Shown in pieces: positions 1-5,763 of a DNA stretch of 7,227 bases. The stretch's first letter is position 1; the number at the start of each line of letters is the position of its first letter. Location of the stretch: the NCBI GenBank assembly GCA_026400425.1, contig JAPLPC010000134.1, positions 1 through 7,227 of the forward strand. The letters run 5' to 3'. The notes beneath the pieces were generated by a model, which was not told the DNA's origin, made no database searches, and saw nothing but the letters and a program-made list of their open reading frames with translations. The position numbers and the translations under genes are program-made. The DNA comes from Hyphomicrobiales bacterium. GTDB taxonomy: Bacteria > Pseudomonadota > Alphaproteobacteria > Rhizobiales > Xanthobacteraceae.

Positions 1-933
1 AGTCGACGGTGCCGGTGGGGACCGGCGACGAAGTCGAGCGCATCATTCGCGAGGAAAATCCGGGCGCTGAGTTCGCCGTCGTCTCCAATCCGGAATTCCT
101 GCGTGAAGGTGCCGCGATCCGCGACTTCAAACATCCGGATCGTATCGTGATCGGTTCGAGCGATGCGCGCGCCAAGCAGGTCATGGCGGAAGTCTATCGT
201 CCGCTGCATCTGAATGCGTCGCCGATTCTCTATACCGATCGCCGCACCGCCGAGCTGACCAAATACGCCGCCAATTCGTTTCTCGCCACCAAGGTGGCCT
301 TCATCAACGAGATCGCCGATCTCGCCGAGAAAGTCGGTGCCAATGTGCAGGAAGTCGCCCGCGGCATCGGCCTCGACAACCGCATCGGCGCGAAATTTCT
401 GCATGCCGGGCCCGGCTATGGCGGTTCATGCTTTCCGAAGGATACGCTGGCGCTGATTAAGACCGGGCAGGACCATGAGGCGCCGCTGCGGATCGTCGAG
501 ACCGTGGTCGCCGTCAATGATCAGCGCAAACGCGCGATGGCGCGCAAGGTGGCGCATGCGTTCGGCGGCAATCTGCGCGGCAAGACCATCGCCATTCTCG
601 GCGTTACCTTCAAGCCGAACACCGACGACATGCGCGATGCGCCGTCGATTCCACTCATCACGGCGTTACAGGACATGGGCGCCGAAATTCGCATCTACGA
701 TCCCGTCGGCATGGTTCAGGCCAGGAAGGTGTTCGACAACGTCACTTTCTGCGAGAGCGCGTATGATTGCGCCCGCGGGGGAGCAATTCCGCGCGCTTGA
801 TCTGAAGGAAATGGCGTCGATCATGGCGTGTCCGGTGATCGTCGATCTGCGCAACATCTATGCGCCGGACGAAGTCATGCGCAACGGCTTCCTCTATAGC
901 GGCATCGGCCGACCGCAATCCGTCGCTTATTGA
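1..933 (+). pseudogene. ugd: UDP-glucose 6-dehydrogenase, 5'-partial and frameshifted
   Basis: The enzyme oxidises UDP-glucose to UDP-glucuronate with two NAD+ in the cytoplasm, feeding exopolysaccharide and LPS sugar synthesis. The reading frame is already open at base 3 (S-T-V-P-V-G), so roughly the first 115-120 residues, the N-terminal NAD-binding Rossmann fold, lie outside the window. Visible are NPEFLREG, the central helical domain (YAANSFLATK, FINEIADL), the catalytic motif GYGGSCFPKD with its cysteine codon at 429-431, and the C-terminal UDP-binding domain starting GKTIAILGVTFKPNTDDMR. After CARG (codons 768-779) the frame hits a stop at 798-800. The missing tail (EQFRALDL ... DLRNIY ... 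SGIGR) continues in the next frame from about 781 to the TGA at 931-933. Family members carry about ten more residues here (ADALVIVTEW-like), so about 29 nt appear to be lost. Identity is certain; whether the lesion is biological or technical is not. Confidence 0.93.
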
Positions 934-956
934 TCGCTGCGGCGCCCGAGGCTACG

Positions 957-1315
957 TCAGTGCGTGGCTTCGGTGCTCGGGGATAGCGCGCTTTCCACAG
1001 ACGTCGCGATCTGATCGTCTACGCTGTGGAACAGCGCTTCGAGGCCTTCGCCGCCGAGATACCAGCTGCCGAAGTAATATGTCGCTCCGACAATGGCGGC
1101 GGCCATGATCAAGCCGCGGCCCACCGAAATGACGACATCGGCCTTGGTGATTTGAGCAAGGCAATGAAGCCTGCGGACAATAGCGAAATTGAGACGAGCG
1201 GCCGGCCGCCGAGCCCGAATTCGTCCATGGCCAGCGAGCCCATCGAATAGGCGAACAGTGCAGCACTGCCACCGCCGATCACAATGATCGCGATCAATTC
1301 GAAAATTCGTTTCAT
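957..1315 (-). pseudogene. Small three-helix membrane protein, single-base frameshift
   Basis: I do not recognise the family. Reading leftward from the ATG at 1313-1315, the product starts MKRIFELIAIIVIGGG and is clearly a membrane protein, but this frame degenerates after FIALLK and stops at 1109-1111. The adjacent frame resumes at once with ITKADVVISVGRG, a further hydrophobic stretch and a polar tail ending STEATH before the TGA at 957-959. Adding one A to the AAA run (TTT at 1151-1153 on the plus strand) gives one continuous 119-residue protein. It would have helices at about residues 5-25, 38-55 and 66-84 and an acidic C-terminal tail of about 30 residues. A GGAG (1326-1329, complement) lies 10 nt before the start. 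Hydrophobic segments continuing across both frames are the main evidence that this is one gene. It is convergent with ugd, 23 bp away. It could be a real pseudogene or a base-calling error in a homopolymer. Confidence 0.72.
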
Positions 1316-1330
1316 GCCCGACCATCTCCG

Positions 1331-1377
1331 CTGGGGATGACGGATTCAACCGTCGCATTTGCGACAATTCACCCCAG
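1331..1377 (-). promoter_or_regulatory. Nested hairpin in the leader of the small membrane protein gene
   Basis: The outer arms CTGGGG-a-TGA (1331-1340) and TCACCCCAG (1369-1377) pair over 9 bp with one bulged base. They enclose a perfect inner hairpin, GTCGCA-TT-TGCGAC (1352-1365). On the minus strand the structure ends one base before the candidate Shine-Dalgarno GGAG of the membrane protein gene. It could affect translation or message stability, or be a protein-binding palindrome. The pairing is read directly; the function is inferred. Confidence 0.35.
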
Positions 1378-1488
1378 TTTAAGGCGCTGCACGGACACTG
1401 ACGAAACACTGCGTCACGGATGGCGGGCTAAGGTATTGTATGACAGTTGCATGTGAGTTCGAGGAGTGGAACCGGGGGGCGCGGCAGC

Positions 1489-1830
1489 ATGATGCGGGCT
1501 AAAGGGGTCGCGATCGCGGCGCTGCTGCTCACTTGCGCGTCGCCGCTCGCCGCCGGCGAGATCGAACAGATGGCATCGAATCTGGAAAAGAGCTGCGCGA
1601 ATCATTTTCGCAAGCGACCGAGCCGCCCGTCGAGCGATTCTCGAAAATTTTGCAGCTGCTTTGCGGCCGCATTCACCTCGACCATCTCGCTGCGCGAGAT
1701 CGACAGCTCGGCAGGCGCGGTGACGCCTGAAATTCAAGAGCAATTCGAGCGTTCGGCCGATCTCTGCGGGCGTGATGTCGCACCCGATGTCGCACAACGC
1801 GGCAGAGCGTGGGCAACCCAAGACAACTAG
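1489..1830 (+). CDS. Secreted small four-cysteine protein, hypothetical
   Basis: The family is unknown to me. The product has 113 residues from the ATG at 1489 (a second ATG follows directly at 1492, and an in-frame TTG lies at 1447). I chose 1489 because it puts a normal signal peptide at the N terminus: basic MMRAKG, a hydrophobic core VAIAALLLTCA, and a likely cleavage near SPLAAG (residues 21-24). The mature part has cysteines at about 36, 55, 57 and 93. The C-x-C pair (FCSCFAAAF) followed by a helical stretch and a later cysteine recalls small periplasmic proteins of rhizobia that form two disulfides. Cys16 lies in the signal region but is preceded by Thr, so a lipoprotein signal is unlikely. 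No strong Shine-Dalgarno is seen at normal spacing: GAGGAG lies at 1461-1466, 22 nt upstream. The last 15 or so residues look poorly constrained. Confidence 0.6.
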   Translation: MMRAKGVAIAALLLTCASPLAAGEIEQMASNLEKSCANHFRKRPSRPSSDSRKFCSCFAAAFTSTISLREIDSSAGAVTPEIQEQFERSADLCGRDVAPDVAQRGRAWATQDN

Positions 1831-1900
1831 GCCTCGCCCTCCGCGCGCGTCCTGCGATGTCTGTGACTCACTGTCGCCTCATTTGATGGGGAGTTTGTGG

Positions 1901-1935
1901 CGATCGACGCATTGGGGACGATGTCGCGTCGATCG
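1901..1935. repeat. Perfect 10-bp inverted repeat in an intergenic gap
   Basis: CGATCGACGC (1901-1910) and GCGTCGATCG (1926-1935) are exact reverse complements separated by 15 nt. No T-run follows, so this is not a typical intrinsic terminator. It sits between the secreted protein gene and the following microprotein gene and could be an operator or a weak transcript-end structure. The word CGATCG is common in GC-rich alphaproteobacteria, which lowers the significance. Confidence 0.4.
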
Positions 1936-1987
1936 TGGGGACAGCTATTTGACGATATCTCGCTCTAAGGCGCCGCCTGCGTCGCGT

Positions 1988-2113
1988 ATGCCCAACGCCG
2001 GGCGGAAGCGGAAAGCAGGGCCTGCGGTCGAAGCCGTGTCGATTGCGTGCGCCCATCTTTGTGCCGTGGCGGCCATGGTCGTGATCGCCGGACTAATTAT
2101 TTACGCGAGATAG
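1988..2113 (+). CDS. Possible single-pass membrane microprotein
   Basis: This is a 41-residue product from the ATG at 1988: a basic N terminus (MPNAGRKRKAG), then one hydrophobic segment from about residue 15 to 39 ending VVIAGLIIYAR. The basic-then-hydrophobic layout is typical of single-helix inner-membrane microproteins with the N terminus inside. The frame is open further upstream to 1772, but that part is Arg/Pro/Ser/His-rich and not protein-like. A TTG at 1949 preceded by GGGGAC is a reasonable alternative start (54 residues). The stop lies 6 nt before the ATG of the next gene, so the two may be translationally coupled. No family is recognised and there is no strong ribosome binding site at 1988. 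Confidence 0.42.
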   Translation: MPNAGRKRKAGPAVEAVSIACAHLCAVAAMVVIAGLIIYAR

Positions 2114-2119
2114 AATTCA

Positions 2120-2374
2120 ATGCGCTCTGTTTGCTATGTGCTGCTTGCGGCAGCCGTCACCTTGTCCATGCTTCAACCCGCAACGGCGCAACGAATCCTG
2201 TCGTTTGAGCCATTGGCGATGGATCCCTATTCGACGGTGTATGTCGATAACGGCTCCTGTTCTGCGGGCAAGGTGCTGAAAGTGCAGGGCGCACCGAACA
2301 ATCAGCGTCGCAAGAAGAGCTGCGTGCCGCTGTCCGATCTGCGCGGGCCGGGCGGAGCGATCCGTAGCCGATAG
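2120..2374 (+). CDS. Exported two-cysteine protein, DUF6719-like
   Basis: This is an 84-residue product with a clear Sec signal peptide: MRSVCYVLLAAAVTLSML, then PATA-Q with cleavage expected after Ala23. The mature part of about 60 residues contains the run VYVDNGSC ... GKVLKVQG ... RRKKSCVPL, with cysteines at 47 and 68 that probably form one disulfide. This V-D-(N/D)-G-(S/T)-C ... G-K/Q-x-K-x-V-x-G ... C-(I/V)-P pattern matches, from memory, the small periplasmic proteins of rhizobia and rhodopseudomonads labelled DUF6719; no biochemical function is known to me. The start is fixed by the signal peptide. It lies 6 nt after the microprotein gene and ends 2 nt from the convergent mscS-type gene, with no terminator hairpin between them. 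Confidence 0.78.
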   Translation: MRSVCYVLLAAAVTLSMLQPATAQRILSFEPLAMDPYSTVYVDNGSCSAGKVLKVQGAPNNQRRKKSCVPLSDLRGPGGAIRSR

Positions 2375-2376
2375 CG

Positions 2377-3192
2377 TCACAAGGCGCGCTCCGTCGAAAA
2401 GCCCGAGGTCCGGCCTGCCACATATGTGTTGATCGCTTCCAGCAGCTTGGCCTTCACGGCATCGACGTCGCCGGGATGGGTCATAGCGGCGATGGTGATT
2501 TCGACCACGCCGTCACCGTCGACGAGATTGACCACCTTCGACACTTTCGCTTGTGGCGCAGGGTCGAGCTGCACGCGCGAATCTTGCGCCAGATCGGCCA
2601 CCAGCTCGCGCCCCAGCCTCTGCGCTTCGGCGCCGGCGCGGACTGGAAAGCTGACCTCCACTTTGCCGGACGCAATGCCGGGATAGGTGGAGCGGTTGAT
2701 GATCGCCGATCCCCACACCGATCCGTTGGGCAGAAGCACCTGAACATTCTCTCCGGATTTCAGTTCGGTCACGAACAGCGAGAGCGACGTCACCGTGCCG
2801 GCCTTGCCGCCGACCTCGACATTATCCCCGATCTTGAACGGCCGAAACAGCAGCAGCATGACGCCGGCGGCGAGATTGGTGAGCGTCCCCTGCAGCGCCA
2901 GGCCGATCGCCAGCGAGGCAGCACCGAGCAGCGCGACGAGACTTGCAGTCTGAATACCGAACAGCTGCAACACGGCGATGCCGACCACGGCGAGCACCGC
3001 ATAGCGTGCCAGCGAGGCGACGAAATTCGACACCAGCGGATCGATGCGCCGCGCATGGGCGAGCGCGCGGGTGACGATGCGATCAGCCGCGCCCGACAGA
3101 TAGAGGCCGACGGAGAGCAATGCGACGGCGTAGATCGCGTTCAGTCCATAGAGCAGCAACGATGCCCACAGCGTTTCGAAATTGATGGTCAT
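2377..3192 (-). CDS. Small-conductance mechanosensitive channel, MscS family
   Basis: The product is an inner-membrane channel that opens under membrane tension and lets solutes out during hypo-osmotic shock. It has 271 residues, close to the 286 of E. coli MscS and the minimal three-helix architecture. Helices lie at about 10-33 (TM1), 58-80 (TM2) and 82-117 (TM3, pore-lining). TM3 carries the Gly/Ala-rich family signature (LLGAASLAIGLALQGTLTNL, then AAGV and FRPFKIGD). A beta domain follows, with LPNGSVWGSAIINRS at about 154-168, and then the alpha/beta C-terminal domain. I start at the ATG 3190-3192 because GAAGGA (complement of 3198-3203) lies 5 nt upstream; the frame stays open to 3297 but that extension is polar and Pro/Gly-rich. 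It is transcribed alone, divergent from the kinase operon. Family assignment is firm; which paralogue it is cannot be told. Confidence 0.95.
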   Translation of the reverse strand: MTINFETLWASLLLYGLNAIYAVALLSVGLYLSGAADRIVTRALAHARRIDPLVSNFVASLARYAVLAVVGIAVLQLFGIQTASLVALLGAASLAIGLALQGTLTNLAAGVMLLLFRPFKIGDNVEVGGKAGTVTSLSLFVTELKSGENVQVLLPNGSVWGSAIINRSTYPGIASGKVEVSFPVRAGAEAQRLGRELVADLAQDSRVQLDPAPQAKVSKVVNLVDGDGVVEITIAAMTHPGDVDAVKAKLLEAINTYVAGRTSGFSTERAL

Positions 3193-3246
3193 GGAAATCC
3201 TTCGGAAAATTCGACCCCGGATCAACGCATCGACCGATTGATTGAT

Positions 3247-3279
3247 CCCGGCCGGCTGGTCCGGGTGTGGCCGGCCGGG
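3247..3279. repeat. GC-rich inverted repeat upstream of the mscS-type gene
   Basis: CCCGGCCGG (3247-3255) and CCGGCCGGG (3271-3279) are exact reverse complements, and the pair extends inward by one C-G. The spacer is about 13-15 nt. It lies in the 227-bp divergent region, 55 nt before the channel start. It may form a leader hairpin in the channel transcript or be a chance product of high GC. Confidence 0.4.
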
Positions 3280-3297
3280 CCCGGTTACAGCATCCAC

Positions 3298-3326
3298 CTG
3301 ACAACTGGCACCGACATTGCTAGAGA
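3298..3326 (+). promoter_or_regulatory. Weak candidate sigma-70-type promoter for the kinase operon
   Basis: CTGACA (3298-3303) matches TTGACA at five of six positions. A 17-nt spacer follows and then TAGAGA (3321-3326), a poor match to TATAAT (three of six). Position and orientation suit the downstream operon, about 95 nt before its start. Alphaproteobacterial promoters are degenerate, so this is a suggestion only. Confidence 0.25.
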
Positions 3327-3358
3327 TGGCCTGTCGCGGGTGCGGTCACCGACATTGC
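3309..3358. repeat. Perfect 12-nt direct repeat, candidate operator pair
   Basis: CACCGACATTGC occurs at 3309-3320 and again at 3347-3358, with start-to-start spacing of 38 nt. The first copy fills the spacer of the candidate promoter; the second lies just downstream of its -10 region. Two spaced copies in a divergent promoter region fit a regulator binding site, or a small duplication. The repeat is seen directly; the role is inferred. Confidence 0.45.
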
Positions 3359-3419
3359 CAATGGCGATCGGACCGGCTTGCATGCCACCAGGTTCCGAAT
3401 CGAGATTGGATCAGTTGCA

Positions 3420-4395
3420 GTGAAACATGAGACATCCGCTCAGATTGCAATGCAGAGCGGCCTCGCGGCTTCATATACGAGTATGAGTGAATCGGAGGCC
3501 GTTGATCTGGTCCGTGTGCATTACGGGATCGCGGGCAGGCCGACCCGCTTTGCCACCGAGAAGGACGACACTTTCCGCATCGCCCCGGCCAGCGGCCCGC
3601 GCTATGTCCTCAAGGTGGCCAACCCCACCTGCCAACAAAGCGGGTGAGGGGCATTTCGTCCAAGTCGATCGCGCCGGTCAGAGCCGACAGGTCCGCTTGA
3701 TGTCCTTCGTCGAAGGGCAGCCGCTGAGCGAGGTTGTGATCGACACAAGGGGCCGCGAGGAGATCGGCCGGCTGCTGGCCCAATTGCGGCATGCGTTGGC
3801 GGATTTCAGCCATCCCAGCGATGATCGCGTGGTGCCGTGGGACGTCAAGAACCTGCCGACACTGGCGCCATTGCTGCCGGAGATCACCGACAGTGCATGG
3901 CGCGCCAGGCTCGAGACCGTGCTGGAGCGTTTCGCTGCGATCGAACCGCGGCTGTCGCGCTGTCGTCAGCAGGTGCTGCATAACGACTTCACCCGCTCCA
4001 ACATCGTCGCCGATCCCAAACTGCCGACCTTCATCAGCGGCATCATCGACTTCGGCGATACCGTGCGCACCGCGATCGCCATCGATGTCTCCACCGCGAT
4101 GCTCAATCAGCTGCCCGCGGTGATGGAAGGGGACATCTTCGCCCATGGCCGCGATCTGTTGCGCGGCTATCTTGGTATCGCCGACCTCACCGAGGAAGAG
4201 CTCGCGCTGATCCCGGCGCTGATCATGTCGCGGCTCACCACCCGCATTCTGCTCTCGACTGCCATGGCCAACCGCGTGCCGTCGGTCGCCGACTATGTTC
4301 TCCGCAACAACCACATGACCTGGGGCCAGATCGACTGGTTCCTCAATCGCAGCATGGACGATCTGTTCAATGAACTGATCGACCTCGCGCGCTAA
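3420..4395 (+). pseudogene. APH-fold small-molecule kinase (hydroxylysine kinase-like), internally deleted
   Basis: The aminoglycoside phosphotransferase fold phosphorylates a hydroxyl of a small molecule with ATP. Company with an AGXT2L-type enzyme points to the hydroxylysine kinase/amino alcohol kinase branch rather than to drug resistance. The N-lobe reads SESEAVDLVRVHYGI, EKDDTFRI and YVLKVANP (ATP-binding Lys codon 3612-3614) in one frame, which stops at 3645-3647. The rest reads in the next frame from about 3628 (GEGHFVQVDRAGQSRQ, LMSFVEGQPL) through the Brenner motif HNDFTRSN (catalytic Asp codon 3985-3987) and IDFGD (4045-4059) to the TAA. Family members have roughly 25-40 residues between VANP and the next strand, including the helix whose Glu/Gln helps position ATP; here these are absent and the frame shifts by a loss of 3n+2 bases. 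The start is uncertain: GTG 3420 is used, ATG 3450 and 3483 are alternatives. As written, no working kinase can be made. Confidence 0.85.
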
Positions 4396-4409
4396 CACAT
4401 ACGGATTTC

Positions 4410-4416
4410 AAAGGAG
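4410..4416 (+). promoter_or_regulatory. Strong ribosome binding site for the class III PLP enzyme
   Basis: AAAGGAG lies 6 nt before the ATG at 4423 and fixes that start. It sits in the 27-nt gap after the broken kinase gene, so the downstream enzymes can be translated well even though the kinase frame is interrupted. Confidence 0.8.
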
Positions 4417-4422
4417 CATCTC

Positions 4423-5763
4423 ATGTCTGTCACCGACGCGCCGCGCGGCAAGATGGTCAACGGTTTCGATCCGGCCAATGCGACGAGCCTTTCCGCGGAA
4501 AGCCGCAAACTGGTGGAGCGCCGCACCGCGTTGCTCGGGCCCGCCTATCGTCTGTTCTACAAGGAGCCCGTCGAAGTCGCCCGCGCCAACGGGGTGCTGC
4601 TCTATGACAGCGAGGGGCACGAATATCTCGATGCCTATAACAACGTGGTCTCTGTCGGCCACTGCCATCCGCGCGTGGTCGAGGCCATCACCAAACAGGC
4701 GCAGACCGTCTGCACGCATACGCGCTACATCCAGAAGGGCATTCTCGATTACGCCGAGCAACTGCTCGCGACCTTCGATGGCCCGACGCGCCACGCGATG
4801 TTCACCTGCACCGGCTCCGAAGCCAATGATCTCGCCGTGCGCACGGCCAGGCATCACACCGGACATCAGGGCATCATCATCACGGATGAGGCCTATCACG
4901 GCAATTCCGAACTCACCGCCGGCTTCTCGCCGTCGCTTGGCCCATATTCGCCGCTCGGGACCTTCGTGCGCCGGGTGCCCGCGCCGGACAGCTATCGTAT
5001 CGCGCCGGAGAAGATCGGTCCGTGGATGGCGGAGAAGGTTTCCGAGCAGATCGTCGATCTGCAGCGCCGCGGCGCCGGCGTTGCCTGTTTCATCGCCGAT
5101 TCGATGTTTTCGTCGGATGGCATCTTCTCTCATCCGACCAGCGTGCTGCAGCCGGTGATCGACGTCGTGCACAAGGCCGGCGGCATCTATATCGCCGACG
5201 AAGTGCAGTCCGGGTTCGGCCGCAGCGGCGAGAAGCTGTGGGGCTATCAGCGCCACGGCATCACGCCGGACATCATCACCATGGGCAAGCCGATGGGCAA
5301 CGGCTATCCCGTCGCGGCCGCGGTGATGCTGCCGGAGATCGTGGAGAAATTTGGTCGCGACAACCGATACTTCAACACGTTCGGCGGCAACACGGTGGCG
5401 ATGGCCGCGGCGCATGCCGTGCTCAATGTCATCCAGGACGAGAAACTCGTCGAGAACTCGCTCAAGGTAGGCAAGGTTTTGCGCGAAGGCTTCGAGGCGC
5501 TTGCCAAGAAGTATGATGGCATCGGTGATATCAGGGGCTCCGGCCTCTATGTCGGTGTGGAAATGGTCAAGGATCGCACCACCAAAGAGCCGGACGCCGC
5601 CGCAGCCGCTGCCGTCGTCAACGGTCTGCGCGCACGTCGCGTGCTGATCTCGGCCACGGGGGCTGCTGCCAATACGCTGAAAATCCGCCCACCGCTGGTG
5701 TTCACCGCAGCCCATGCCGATCGCCTTCTCACCGAGGCCGACGCCGTATTCGCGGCCCTTTGA
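4423..5763 (+). CDS. Class III PLP-dependent aminotransferase / phospho-lyase, AGXT2L-like
   Basis: This is a 446-residue cytoplasmic fold-type I PLP enzyme, normal length for class III. N-terminal features are YDSEGHEYLDAYNNV and VGHCHPRVVEAI, the entry signature of the AGXT2/AGXT2L group. GSEAND at 131-136 cradles the cofactor phosphate. ADEVQSGFGR holds Asp259, which pairs with the pyridine nitrogen, and Gln262. The Schiff-base lysine is Lys289 in TMGKPMGNGYP. FNTFGGN and the C-terminal small domain (RGSGLYVGVE, LKIRPPLVF) are complete. Close relatives include ethanolamine-phosphate and 5-phosphohydroxylysine phospho-lyases, which eliminate phosphate and ammonia, as well as true aminotransferases. 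The upstream kinase favours the phospho-lyase reading, but substrate cannot be read from sequence. The stop overlaps the next start by one base (TGATG). Confidence 0.93.
   Translation: MSVTDAPRGKMVNGFDPANATSLSAESRKLVERRTALLGPAYRLFYKEPVEVARANGVLLYDSEGHEYLDAYNNVVSVGHCHPRVVEAITKQAQTVCTHTRYIQKGILDYAEQLLATFDGPTRHAMFTCTGSEANDLAVRTARHHTGHQGIIITDEAYHGNSELTAGFSPSLGPYSPLGTFVRRVPAPDSYRIAPEKIGPWMAEKVSEQIVDLQRRGAGVACFIADSMFSSDGIFSHPTSVLQPVIDVVHKAGGIYIADEVQSGFGRSGEKLWGYQRHGITPDIITMGKPMGNGYPVAAAVMLPEIVEKFGRDNRYFNTFGGNTVAMAAAHAVLNVIQDEKLVENSLKVGKVLREGFEALAKKYDGIGDIRGSGLYVGVEMVKDRTTKEPDAAAAAAVVNGLRARRVLISATGAAANTLKIRPPLVFTAAHADRLLTEADAVFAAL

Noticed and set aside
1148..1156. Programmed ribosomal frameshift in the small membrane gene
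   Set aside because: The site is a short AAA with no slippery heptamer and no obvious downstream stimulatory structure; a missing base explains it more simply.
1901..1935. Intrinsic terminator after the secreted four-cysteine protein gene
   Set aside because: The 10-bp stem has a long 15-nt loop and no T-run after it, so it is listed only as an inverted repeat.
2476..3423. 315-residue plus-strand open frame opposite the mscS-type gene
   Set aside because: It mirrors the channel gene and has a Gln/Arg/His-rich, motif-free product.
3420..4395. Aminoglycoside resistance gene
   Set aside because: The APH fold is shared, but operon company with a class III PLP enzyme and an M20 hydrolase, and motifs such as HNDFTRSN, fit a metabolic kinase; the gene is also disrupted.
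3610..4398. 262-residue minus-strand open frame opposite the kinase gene
   Set aside because: The plus strand carries the Brenner and IDFGD motifs of an APH kinase; the minus-strand product has no such features.
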